A stretch of 9,103 bases of DNA from DATILI01 sp035476635 (lineage in GTDB: Bacteria; Pseudomonadota; Gammaproteobacteria; Burkholderiales; Burkholderiaceae_C), in the NCBI GenBank assembly GCA_035476635.1, contig DATILI010000062.1, positions 1 through 9,103 of the forward strand. Reading direction: 5' to 3'. The translations under genes and the position numbers were made by a program. The notes below the pieces were generated by a model. It was given only the letters and a program-made list of their open reading frames with translations, was not told the DNA's origin and ran no database searches. Positions 1 through 6,844 of this stretch are shown here, piece by piece. Position 1 is the first letter of the stretch, and each line of letters opens with the position of its first letter.

Positions 1-308
1 AACCATTCCTTCAAGACGCCATGCAGCACGATCACCGGCTGGCCGCTGGCCAGCTTGCCCACCTCGCACAGCCGCCAGGTCATGGGCATGCGCATGCCCA
101 GGCCAATCGCCTTGCTGAATGCCTCCTTGGCCGAGAAACGCGTGGCCAGGTAGCGCACGCCACGTTCGGGCCAACGCGCACCGCGCGCGCGCCAGGCCAC
201 CAGTTCGGCATCGCTCAGGATTTTTTGCGCAAAGCGCTCGCCGTGGCGCTCCAGCGAGGCGCGGATGCGGCGCACGTCGCAGATGTCCGTGCCTATGCCG
301 TAGATCAT
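1..308 (-). CDS. acpS: Holo-[acyl-carrier-protein] synthase AcpS (partial, C-terminus beyond the window)
   Basis: AcpS transfers the 4'-phosphopantetheine arm from coenzyme A to a serine of apo-acyl carrier protein in the cytoplasm, making ACP active for fatty acid synthesis. I translated this gene by hand: 102 complete codons run from the ATG at 308 to the window edge with no stop, against a usual family length near 125-135, so roughly the last fifth is missing. The N-terminus MIYGIGTDICDVRRI carries the family GxGxD motif with the metal-binding Asp8. The block RFSAKEAFSKAIGLG contains the signature Lys61-Glu62, where Glu62 is the second Mg-coordinating residue. The ATG overlaps the pdxJ stop by four bases (ATGA), and no good Shine-Dalgarno precedes it, so translation is probably coupled to pdxJ. 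The pdxJ-acpS pair is a well-known neighbourhood in proteobacteria. The family call is secure. Confidence 0.95.
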   Translation of the reverse strand, partial: MIYGIGTDICDVRRIRASLERHGERFAQKILSDAELVAWRARGARWPERGVRYLATRFSAKEAFSKAIGLGMRMPMTWRLCEVGKLASGQPVIVLHGVLKEW

Positions 309-1060
309 CGGCTTGCCAGCGCAATGCTGTGGAGGTAGGCCTTGATGGTGGCGTCATAGCCGAGCTCCAGCGCGTCGGCAATGAGTGCGTGGCCGATGGA
401 GACTTCCTGGACACCAGGCACCGCCTTCAAGAACGCGGTGAGGTTCTCACGGCTCAGGTCGTGCCCGGCATTCAAGCCGAGGCCAACTTTGAGGGCTGCT
501 TGCGCCGCAGCCGTGAATTGCTGCAGGACAGCATCCTGGCTGGGTGTGCCGAAGGCGCTGGCGTAGCGCTCGGTATAGAGCTCCACCCGATCGGCGCCGA
601 CGGCCTTGGCCGCGGCCATGGCTTCGGGCAGGGGGTCCATGAACAGGCTGACGCGCACGCCCAGGGAACGGGCCTCGGCCACCAGGGGATTGAGCCGCTC
701 GAGGTCATCCGGAAAGGTCCAGCCATGATCGCTGGTGAACTGGCCCTCGCTATCGGGCACGAAAGTGCATTGGTGCGGGCGCAGGGTGCGCACGAAGTCC
801 ATGAGGTTCTGGAAGGGGTTGCCCTCGATGTTGAATTCGCGATCCGGCCAGGCCTTCATCAACACCGCGAGCTCCTGCACGTCGTCGGCGCGGATATGGC
901 GGGCGTCGGGCCGCGGATGCACCGTGATGCCGGCCGCGCCGGCCTCAAGGCACAGCGTGGCGGCGCGCGTGACACTGGGAATGCCAAGATGCCGGGTGTT
1001 GCGCACCAGCGCGACCTTGTTGAGGTTGACCGAAAGCGCCGTGGGGGTAGAAGCGTTCAT
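305..1060 (-). CDS. pdxJ: Pyridoxine 5'-phosphate synthase PdxJ, variant subgroup
   Basis: PdxJ condenses 1-deoxy-D-xylulose 5-phosphate with 3-amino-2-oxopropyl phosphate to give pyridoxine 5'-phosphate, the last ring-forming step of the DXP-dependent vitamin B6 pathway. The product is 251 residues, close to the usual 240-260, and should fold as a TIM barrel. Visible motifs are VNLNKVALVRNTR (residues 11-23), TVHPRPDARHI (46-56, His48 and Arg50), NIEGNP (77-82, Glu79), NAGHDL (197-202, His200) and SIGHALIADAL (221-231). The first motif differs from the enterobacterial form VNIDHxATLR: Asp-His is replaced by Asn14-Lys15. I recall similar forms from Xanthomonas and Comamonadaceae, so this looks like a separate PdxJ subgroup rather than a damaged gene. 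The ATG at 1060 was chosen because it overlaps the recO stop (ATGA) and puts the conserved motifs at the usual distance from the N-terminus; a longer in-frame start at 1114 would lie inside recO. acpS follows with another four-base overlap. Confidence 0.95.
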   Translation of the reverse strand: MNASTPTALSVNLNKVALVRNTRHLGIPSVTRAATLCLEAGAAGITVHPRPDARHIRADDVQELAVLMKAWPDREFNIEGNPFQNLMDFVRTLRPHQCTFVPDSEGQFTSDHGWTFPDDLERLNPLVAEARSLGVRVSLFMDPLPEAMAAAKAVGADRVELYTERYASAFGTPSQDAVLQQFTAAAQAALKVGLGLNAGHDLSRENLTAFLKAVPGVQEVSIGHALIADALELGYDATIKAYLHSIALASR

Positions 1061-1806
1061 AGATCTTGCAAGTCCATCATCATCTGGCGGGTTCGCAGGG
1101 TAGCCACCCCGCAATGGTAGTGCAGCAGTGTGCGCAGTTGCGGCTTGAGTTCAGCCATGCTGGCGGCACAGGCGCGCAAAGTGGCCATGAACGGCGCGGC
1201 ATCGTCCAGCGAACGCTGCAAGGCGGCCCATTGCGCGCCGCTCAAGCTGGCCCGGTCGTCGGGGCCGGCGCTGCGCAGGCCCCCTTCCGGAACCAGGCTG
1301 TAGCGTGCGCCGGCGTCCAGGGTCGCAAGCGTCATGGTTTGCGCGTCGAGCATCGGCAACAGCCCGATGTCGCGCAGCAGCAGCAATTCAAAGGCTCGCA
1401 GCGCCGGCTGCAAGGCTTCGCCATGCTCGGACGCCAGCACCTGCACCACGCCCGCGTAGGAGTCGAACAAGCGTTCATGGGGGTCGTCACGTGCCAGCAA
1501 GCGCAAGAGCAACTCGTTGATGTAGTAGCCCGAGAGCAAGGCGTCCCCGCTAGGCATCACGTGCCCACCCATCCATTCGGCGCCTTTCAAGGTACGGATT
1601 TCCGCATCCCCGCCAAACGCAATGTGCAGTGGCTGCAGCGGCAGAAGAATCGGCCGGAAGTTGGAGCTAGGCCTTTTGGCGCCCTTGGCCACCAGCGCGA
1701 TACGGCCGTAGCCTCGGGTGAAAACCTCCAGAATCAGGCTGGACTCGCTCCAGTCGTAGCGGTGCAGCACATAGGCCGGTTCGTCGCTGATTCGTTTGGT
1801 GGCCAC
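1057..1806 (-). CDS. recO: DNA repair protein RecO
   Basis: RecO works with RecR to load RecA onto SSB-coated single-stranded DNA in the RecF pathway of recombinational repair. The N-terminal OB-fold region is recognisable in PAYVLHRYDWSESSLILEVF, followed by GYGRIALVAKGAKRP and SNFRPILLPLQPL. The helical C-terminal half contains LLSGYYINELLLRLLARDDPH and ends with LRTLLHYHCGVATLRTRQ, typical of betaproteobacterial RecO. The start is uncertain. The open frame continues upstream to 1893, inside era, but the extra residues are arginine-rich and look like a shadow of era. I chose the GTG at 1806, which gives 249 residues (E. coli RecO has 242) and leaves 20 bases after the era stop. No in-frame ATG is available and the ribosome site is poor (TGAGG only two bases before GTG). 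The stop overlaps the pdxJ start by four bases. Confidence 0.92.
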   Translation of the reverse strand: MATKRISDEPAYVLHRYDWSESSLILEVFTRGYGRIALVAKGAKRPSSNFRPILLPLQPLHIAFGGDAEIRTLKGAEWMGGHVMPSGDALLSGYYINELLLRLLARDDPHERLFDSYAGVVQVLASEHGEALQPALRAFELLLLRDIGLLPMLDAQTMTLATLDAGARYSLVPEGGLRSAGPDDRASLSGAQWAALQRSLDDAAPFMATLRACAASMAELKPQLRTLLHYHCGVATLRTRQMMMDLQDL

Positions 1807-1826
1807 CGCCTCAGGTTTCCGACATG

Positions 1827-2807
1827 TTATTCGTAGCCGAAGCTCTTGACCCTTGCCTCGTCGTCGGCCCAGCCGGATCGCACCTTGACCCACAGTTCGA
1901 TGAACACCTTGGCGTCCATGAGCCGCTCAAGCTCTTGCCGGGTTTCGGTGCCAATGCGCTTGATGCGCTCGCCCTTGTCGCCGATCACCATGGCCTTGTG
2001 GCCATCGCGCTCGACCACGATGGTGGCGGCGATCTTCACCAGGCGGCTCTTGTTCTTGCCGATCTCTTCTTCGAACTTGTCGATCACCACGGTAGACGTG
2101 TAGGGCAGTTCGTCGCCGGTGAGGCGAAACAGTTTTTCGCGCACCATCTCGCTGGCCAGGAATTTCTCGCTGCGGTCGGTCAACTCGTCCTCGGCGTACC
2201 ACCAGCCCTGCTCGGGCAGGTACTTTTCGCAGATGCCAAGCAGTCGCTCGATATCCTTGGCGTTCTTGGCCGACATGGGCACGAACTCGGCGAAGGCATG
2301 GCGCTCCTGCATCGACTTGAGCCAGGGCGCAATCTCGGCGCGACGATGCACATTGTCCAGCTTGTTGGCCACCAGCAAGGTAGGCACGTCCTTGGAAAGC
2401 AACGACAGCACCTTGGCATCGGCCAACGTGAAGCTCCCCGCTTCGACGACGAACAGGATCAAGTCCACGTCGCCGATAGCGCCCATCACGGTCTTGTTGA
2501 GCGAGCGGTTGAGCGCGTTGGTATGCCGCGTTTGAAACCCAGGCGTGTCGACAAAGACGAACTGCGCCGCCCCCCGCGTGCGCATGCCGGTGATGCGGTG
2601 ACGTGTGGTTTGCGCCTTGCGCGAAGTGATGCTGATCTTCTGGCCGACCAAGGCATTGAGCAAGGTCGACTTGCCCACGTTGGGCCGGCCCACGATGGCC
2701 ACCAGGCCGCAGTGCTGGCCAGCCACGGCAGGCGCCGCATTTTTTACGGTGTCCTGGCCCTGGATCTCGACACCAGGGATATCAACGGTTTTCTTTGCAG
2801 CATTCAT
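1827..2807 (-). CDS. era: GTPase Era
   Basis: Era is an essential GTPase that binds the 3' end of 16S rRNA and helps mature the 30S subunit. The 326-residue product shows all G motifs: GRPNVGKST (residues 40-48, P-loop), DTPG (87-90), NKLD (148-151) and SAK (179-181). A C-terminal KH RNA-binding domain follows, with VIGDKGERIKRIG at 274-286 and the family ending FIELWVKVRSGWADDEARVKSFGYE split here as FIELWVKVRSGW and KSFGY. Era is usually near 300 residues. The excess is an N-terminal extension of about 25 residues before the GTPase domain (in E. coli the P-loop begins near residue 15). The ATG at 2807 was chosen because it overlaps the rnc stop by four bases (ATGA); the open frame upstream to 2921 lies within rnc and is low-quality sequence. 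The rnc-era pair is widely conserved and links two enzymes of rRNA maturation. Confidence 0.97.
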   Translation of the reverse strand: MNAAKKTVDIPGVEIQGQDTVKNAAPAVAGQHCGLVAIVGRPNVGKSTLLNALVGQKISITSRKAQTTRHRITGMRTRGAAQFVFVDTPGFQTRHTNALNRSLNKTVMGAIGDVDLILFVVEAGSFTLADAKVLSLLSKDVPTLLVANKLDNVHRRAEIAPWLKSMQERHAFAEFVPMSAKNAKDIERLLGICEKYLPEQGWWYAEDELTDRSEKFLASEMVREKLFRLTGDELPYTSTVVIDKFEEEIGKNKSRLVKIAATIVVERDGHKAMVIGDKGERIKRIGTETRQELERLMDAKVFIELWVKVRSGWADDEARVKSFGYE

Positions 2808-3490
2808 GTCTTGGCCCCGGATTTGAGCTTGGCCAGCATGGCCGTGGCGGCGGCCTGCTCGCCGGCACGCCGCGAGCCGCCAATGCCGCGCTCGGTATAA
2901 CCCAACTCGATGATTTCGCACTCCACATCAAAGGTTTGCCGATGTGCCGCACCCAGCGTTCCCACCACGCGGTAAGCCGGGAGTTTCATTTTCCGGCCCT
3001 GCAGCCACTCCTGCAACTCGGTTTTCGGGTCTTTGGCCGTGGCGGCCATCTGCGGATTGATTTCCACGGCTTCGAACAGGCGCCGAACCAGCGCTTCGGC
3101 CGTGGCGTAACCCCCGTCGAGGTAAACCGCACCGATCAAGGCTTCCAGCGCGTCGGCAAGAATGGAAGGGCGCTTCTGGCCGCCCGAGCGCGATTCGCCC
3201 TCGCCCAGCCGAAGCACGTCGGGCAGGCCCAATTCCAGCGCAAGTTGGTGCAGGGTTTCCTGCTTGACCATGTTGGCGCGCACCCGCGACAAGTCGCCTT
3301 CGGGCAATGCACTCAATCGCTCGTAGAGCAAACCGGCAACCGCCAGGTTCAGCACCGAATCGCCGAGGAACTCCAGGCGCTCGTTGTGGTCGGCCGAAAA
3401 ACTCCGGTGCGTCGCGGCGCGCACCAGAAGCTTGGGGTCGGAGAATTCGTGCCGCAAGCGATGCTGCAGCGCCAACAGGCGATCGTCCAC
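2804..3490 (-). CDS. rnc: Ribonuclease III
   Basis: RNase III cleaves double-stranded RNA, chiefly the 30S rRNA precursor and structured mRNAs, leaving two-base 3' overhangs. The 228-residue product has the usual length. The nuclease domain carries the signature ERLEFLGDSVL (residues 37-47), with metal ligands Glu40 and Asp44, and LADALEALIGA with Asp113 and Glu116, which match E. coli Glu41, Asp45, Asp114 and Glu117 offset by one. The dsRNA-binding domain spans about 153-222, from DPKTELQEWLQG to SRRAGEQAAATAML. The start is a GTG at 3490, five bases after the DUF4845 stop; the one-residue offset from E. coli supports it. No Shine-Dalgarno is visible before it, so initiation probably depends on ribosomes finishing the upstream gene. 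The TGA stop overlaps the era ATG. Confidence 0.97.
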   Translation of the reverse strand: MDDRLLALQHRLRHEFSDPKLLVRAATHRSFSADHNERLEFLGDSVLNLAVAGLLYERLSALPEGDLSRVRANMVKQETLHQLALELGLPDVLRLGEGESRSGGQKRPSILADALEALIGAVYLDGGYATAEALVRRLFEAVEINPQMAATAKDPKTELQEWLQGRKMKLPAYRVVGTLGAAHRQTFDVECEIIELGYTERGIGGSRRAGEQAAATAMLAKLKSGAKT

Positions 3491-3495
3491 GCGGG

Positions 3496-3849
3496 CTATT
3501 CGGTGGATCCGGAGTACTTGATGACCAGATAAGCCGGCCCGCCGAGTTCGAATTCCTTGGTGTAGGCAAAGCTCACGACAACCTTGTCGCCCTTCTTGGT
3601 GATTTGAAGGTCGGTGGGCTTGACGGAAGTAAAGTCGTCGATCGCGCTGGCCCTCTCGAAGATGGATCGAACCTCGGCCACGGTGCTTCCCGCCTTGGCC
3701 TTGTGGGCGGCCTTGAGTATGGCCTGGTATTCGATCACCGTCGGCGCTACCTTGGCGCCAATGATCGCCCCGAAAACGATCAGGGCACCGACAACAACAA
3801 GTCCGAAAAAGGACATGCCGCGTTGCCTGGACCTAAGCTGAACCTTCAT
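3496..3849 (-). CDS. DUF4845 family small membrane protein, pseudopilin-like N-terminus
   Basis: The function is not known. The 117-residue product begins with a basic stretch (MKVQLRSRQRG), then one hydrophobic helix (about residues 12-33, FFGLVVVGALIVFGAIIGAKV), then a soluble domain of about 80 residues ending GGPAYLVIKYSGSTE. The layout (short basic leader ending in Gly, long hydrophobic helix, soluble domain with KVAPTVIEYQAI directly after it) resembles type IV pilins and pseudopilins. However, the residue after Gly11 is Met and the Glu expected at +5 is missing, so processing by a prepilin peptidase is doubtful. I assign it to DUF4845 from recalled sequence and from its usual place between lepB and rnc. 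The ATG at 3849 is preceded by AAGGGG at a good distance; an in-frame TTG at 3894 would overlap lepB and has nothing to support it. The gene lies 28 bases after lepB and five before rnc. Confidence 0.85.
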   Translation of the reverse strand: MKVQLRSRQRGMSFFGLVVVGALIVFGAIIGAKVAPTVIEYQAILKAAHKAKAGSTVAEVRSIFERASAIDDFTSVKPTDLQITKKGDKVVVSFAYTKEFELGGPAYLVIKYSGSTE

Positions 3850-3877
3850 ACCTTGCCCCTTACAGGTAAAACAATTT

Positions 3878-4843
3878 CTAGTTGAACGCGCCAATGCGCT
3901 TGAGATTGCCGAAATTCATCCAGACGAAGAAGGCTCTGCCCACGATATTGCGGTCCGGAACGAACCCCCAGTAGCGCGAATCCAGCGAGTTGTCGCGGTT
4001 GTCCCCCATCATGAAATACTGACCCTCGGGGACCTTGCAGACAACGCCTTCCACACTGTAGCGGCAATTCTGCTTGAATGGAAAGTCCTCCACGCCGGGA
4101 ACGAACGCCGGGCGATCGGCATCGTTGAGCAAACGATGCTGGCGGCCGTCAAGGGCCTCTTCGAACTGCTTGAAGTAGCGCATGGCATCTTCATCGAAGA
4201 ACTCGGGTGCGGCCGTCGTGGGCACCGGCTTGCCATTGATGGTGAGCCGCTTGTTGAGGTAGGCCACCTCATCGCCGGGCACGCCAATCACCCGCTTGAT
4301 GTAATCCAGGCTGGGCTTGGGCGGGTAGCGAAACACCATGACATCGCCGCGTTGCGGCTTGTTGCCTTCCGTGATCTTGGTGTTGATCACCGGCAGGCGA
4401 ACGCCATAGGTGAACTTGTTGACCAGGATCAGGTCGCCCACCAGTAGGGTCGGAATCATCGAGCCCGAAGGGATTTTGAACGGCTCGAACAGGAACGAGC
4501 GCAGCAGAAACACGATGGCGATCACGGGAAAGAGCCCCGCGGTCCAATCCAGCCACCACGGCTGCATGATCAGCCGGTGCCTGGCTTCGGTGATATCGCT
4601 GTCCACCTGGGCGATTCCTTGGCTGGCCAGTGCGGCATTGCGCTGCGCCGTTTCGACCTCCAGGGCCGCGACGGCGCGTTGACGCTGCGGCATGAAATAG
4701 AAGCGCTCGGCCAGCCAATAGAGGCCGGTAACCACCGTCGCCAGGAACAACAAAAGGGAGAAATTCCCCTCTACCATGCCTAGATACCAAGAACCCGCGT
4801 AGCCGACAAAGGCCGCGAGAATCATCGCTGTCAATACTTGCAT
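3878..4843 (-). CDS. lepB: Signal peptidase I (leader peptidase)
   Basis: LepB removes signal peptides from secreted and outer-membrane preproteins at the outer face of the inner membrane, using a Ser/Lys dyad. The 321-residue product shows box B IPSGSMIPTLLVGD with catalytic Ser128, box D GDVMVFRYPPKPSLDYIKRV with the general base Lys183, and box E MMGDNRDNSLDSRYWGFVP at about 278-296. Three hydrophobic segments are visible: about 3-22, 28-46 and 101-118. The first two are joined to the third by a charged cytoplasmic loop (about 51-92). The fold matches the Gram-negative type, in which the last segment holds the catalytic domain in the periplasm. The ATG shares one base with the lepA stop (TAATG) and has a strong GGAGG upstream, so lepA and lepB are translationally linked, as in E. 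coli. The product likely serves, among many others, the periplasmic proteins RseB and MucD of this window. Confidence 0.97.
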   Translation of the reverse strand: MQVLTAMILAAFVGYAGSWYLGMVEGNFSLLLFLATVVTGLYWLAERFYFMPQRQRAVAALEVETAQRNAALASQGIAQVDSDITEARHRLIMQPWWLDWTAGLFPVIAIVFLLRSFLFEPFKIPSGSMIPTLLVGDLILVNKFTYGVRLPVINTKITEGNKPQRGDVMVFRYPPKPSLDYIKRVIGVPGDEVAYLNKRLTINGKPVPTTAAPEFFDEDAMRYFKQFEEALDGRQHRLLNDADRPAFVPGVEDFPFKQNCRYSVEGVVCKVPEGQYFMMGDNRDNSLDSRYWGFVPDRNIVGRAFFVWMNFGNLKRIGAFN

Positions 4844-6654
4844 TAGTCCTCCACCTGCAGAATCGCCAGAAAGGCTTCTTGCGGAACTTCCACGGAGCCG
4901 ATCTGTTTCATGCGCTTCTTACCGGCTTTTTGTTTTTCCAGAAGCTTGCGCTTGCGGCTGATGTCGCCGCCATAGCATTTTGCCAGCACGTTCTTGCGTA
5001 GCGCCTTGATGGTTTCGCGCGCAATGATGTTGGCGCCGATCGCGGCCTGGATCGCCACGTCGTACATCTGGCGCGAAATGATCTCGCGCATCTTGGCTAC
5101 CACCGCACGCCCCCGGTACTGCGACTGCGAACGGTGCACGATGATGGACAGCGCATCGACCTTCTCGCCGTTAAGCAGGATGTCGACCTTGACCACGTCC
5201 GACGCCCGATATTCCTTGAATTCGTAGTCCATGGACGCATAGCCGCGACTCACGGATTTGAGCTTGTCGAAGAAGTCGAGCACGATTTCACCCAGCGGCA
5301 TTTCGTAGGTGAGCATCACCTGCTTGCCGTGGTAGGCCATGTTCATCTGCAGGCCGCGCTTCTGGTTGGCAAGCGTCATGACCGCACCGACATAGTCCTG
5401 CGGCATGTAGAGATGCACGGTGACGATGGGTTCGCGAATCTCCTCCAGGCGGCCCTGGTCGGGCATCTTGGACGGGTTCTCGACCATGATGACCTCGCCG
5501 TCGCCCTTGACCACCTGGTAGACCACGCTGGGCGCCGTGGTGATCAGGTCCTGGTCGAACTCGCGCTCCAGCCGCTCCTGCACGATCTCCATGTGCAGCA
5601 GCCCCAAGAAGCCGCAGCGAAAACCAAAGCCCAGCGCCTGGCTGACCTCGGGCTCGTAGTGCAGCGAGGCATCGTTGAGCTTGAGCTTTTCCAGGCTGTC
5701 ACGCAGCGAGTCGTATTCGCTGGCCTCGGTCGGATACAGGCCGGCAAAGACCTGGGGCTGAATTTCCTTGAAGCCAGGCAGCGCTTCGGTGGCCGTAAAG
5801 GCCGCGCCGCCGCTGCCGGTCTTGATCAGCGTCACGGTATCGCCCACCTTGGCTGCTTGCAGCTCCTTGATGCCGGCGATGATGTAGCCCACCTCGCCGG
5901 CTTCGAGCGACTCGCGCGACTCGTTGGCCGGCGTGAACACGCCAAGGTTGTCGGCGTTGTAGGTGGCACCGGTGGCCATCATCTTGATGCGCTCGCCTTT
6001 TGCCAATCGGCCGTCGACCACGCGCACGAGCATCACTACGCCGACGTAGCTGTCAAACCAGCTGTCGACGATCATCGCGCGCAACGCACCTTCGGGGTTG
6101 CCACGCGGCGCGGGAATGCGCGCCACGACGGCTTCGAGAATTTCGTCGATGCCCATGCCCGTTTTCGCCGAGCACGGAATCGCGTCGGTGGCATCGATGC
6201 CGATCACATCTTCGATTTCGCTCTTCGCGTTTTCCGGATCGGCTTGCGGCAAATCCATCTTGTTGAGAACGGGCACGACCTCCACGCCAAGATCCAGTGC
6301 GGTGTAGCAATTGGCCACCGTCTGCGCTTCAACACCCTGGCTCGCATCGACGACGAGCAGCGCACCCTCGCACGCACTCAGCGAACGGCTCACTTCATAA
6401 GAGAAGTCCACATGGCCTGGTGTGTCGATCAGATTGAGGTTGTAGACCTGCCCATCTTTCGCTGTGTAGCGCAACGCTGCGGTCTGTGCCTTGATAGTTA
6501 TCCCACGCTCTTTCTCAAGGTCCATCGAGTCGAGCACCTGGCTCTCCATCTCGCGGTCACTCAAGCCGCCGCAACGCTGGATCAAGCGGTCCGCGAGCGT
6601 TGACTTGCCGTGATCAATGTGCGCGATGATGGAAAAGTTTCTGATGTGATTCAT
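4843..6654 (-). CDS. lepA: Elongation factor 4 (LepA), ribosome-associated GTPase
   Basis: LepA/EF-4 is an EF-G-like GTPase that binds the ribosome; proposed roles are back-translocation and support of initiation or 30S assembly. The 603-residue product is of normal length. Motifs, numbered from the ATG at 6654, are AHIDHGKST (11-19, P-loop), RGIT (50-53, switch I), DTPGH (77-81), NKMD (131-134) and SAK (162-164). His81 falls exactly at the catalytic histidine position of E. coli LepA, which supports this start over the TTG one codon upstream. The LepA-specific C-terminal domain is visible in GGDISRKRKLLEKQKAGKKR (570s-590s) and in QIGSVEVPQEAFLAIL at the end. No Shine-Dalgarno is visible before the ATG, unlike lepB. 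A strong intrinsic terminator in the same direction ends only 38 bases upstream, so expression may depend on read-through, anti-termination, or a promoter in those 38 bases. Confidence 0.98.
   Translation of the reverse strand: MNHIRNFSIIAHIDHGKSTLADRLIQRCGGLSDREMESQVLDSMDLEKERGITIKAQTAALRYTAKDGQVYNLNLIDTPGHVDFSYEVSRSLSACEGALLVVDASQGVEAQTVANCYTALDLGVEVVPVLNKMDLPQADPENAKSEIEDVIGIDATDAIPCSAKTGMGIDEILEAVVARIPAPRGNPEGALRAMIVDSWFDSYVGVVMLVRVVDGRLAKGERIKMMATGATYNADNLGVFTPANESRESLEAGEVGYIIAGIKELQAAKVGDTVTLIKTGSGGAAFTATEALPGFKEIQPQVFAGLYPTEASEYDSLRDSLEKLKLNDASLHYEPEVSQALGFGFRCGFLGLLHMEIVQERLEREFDQDLITTAPSVVYQVVKGDGEVIMVENPSKMPDQGRLEEIREPIVTVHLYMPQDYVGAVMTLANQKRGLQMNMAYHGKQVMLTYEMPLGEIVLDFFDKLKSVSRGYASMDYEFKEYRASDVVKVDILLNGEKVDALSIIVHRSQSQYRGRAVVAKMREIISRQMYDVAIQAAIGANIIARETIKALRKNVLAKCYGGDISRKRKLLEKQKAGKKRMKQIGSVEVPQEAFLAILQVED
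4847..4852 (-). promoter_or_regulatory. Ribosome binding site of lepB inside the lepA 3' end
   Basis: On the minus strand GGAGGA lies four bases before the lepB ATG, within the last codons of lepA (GGTGGAGGACTAATG). Together with the one-base stop/start overlap it supports the chosen lepB start and suggests re-initiation by ribosomes that finish lepA. Confidence 0.7.
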
Positions 6655-6692
6655 CAACGAAGAGCGTTAAGTGATTGATTGGCAAGCGCTGC

Positions 6693-6728
6693 AAAAGAAA
6701 AAAGGGCGCGTCGAAGATGGACGCGCCC
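6693..6728 (-). terminator. Strong intrinsic terminator just upstream of lepA
   Basis: On the minus strand a perfect nine-pair GC-rich stem, GGGCGCGTC with GACGCGCCC (arms 6720-6728 and 6704-6712), encloses a seven-base loop and is followed by TTTTTTCTTTT. It points into lepA and ends 38 bases before the lepA ATG. It cannot serve mucD alone, because mucD already has its own terminator 380 bases earlier. It is therefore either the 3' end of a small RNA or an attenuator in the lepA leader. Confidence 0.88.
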
Positions 6729-6763
6729 TGAACCAACAATCTATGGCAACTGCGATAGTTGGA
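6693..6763 (-). ncRNA. Candidate small RNA or terminated leader RNA
   Basis: This call is an inference from signals, not from homology. The minus strand has TACAAT (6769-6774), one mismatch from the sigma-70 -10 consensus, and about 70 bases later the strong terminator at 6693-6728. A transcript starting near 6762 would be about 70 nt long, could form a weak CCAAC/GTTGG stem (6758-6762 with 6733-6737), and would end in the terminator hairpin. The -35 region is poor (CTGTAC at 17-base spacing), so the start may lie further upstream. I recognise no known RNA family. Confidence 0.3.
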
Positions 6764-6844
6764 ACTTCATTGTAGGCAAAAAGGCATGCCCGTACAGAGC
6801 CGAAAACAGCGGACAGGGGATGTTGCAACCCGGCAACAAGAAAA

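Noticed and set aside
119..1120. Plus-strand open frame (333 codons) opposite pdxJ and acpS
   Set aside because: It spans the antisense of two well-supported genes and has no recognisable domain.
1824..2900. Plus-strand open frame (358 codons) opposite era
   Set aside because: It is a shadow of Era, with His- and Asp-rich low-quality translation and no ribosome site that stands out.
5134..6603. Long plus-strand open frame (489 codons) opposite lepA
   Set aside because: It is antisense to a clear LepA and the translation is rich in His, Arg, Asp and Val with no recognisable domain, as expected from the complement of GC-biased codons.
4843..6657. TTG at 6657 as the lepA start
   Set aside because: The adjacent ATG at 6654 places the catalytic His at 81 as in E. 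coli LepA, and TTG has no better ribosome site.
6741..6770. Nine-codon leader peptide (MKFQLSQLP) before the lepA-side terminator
   Set aside because: Its ATG overlaps the possible -10 element and no ribosome site precedes it; the codons show no run of one amino acid typical of attenuation peptides.
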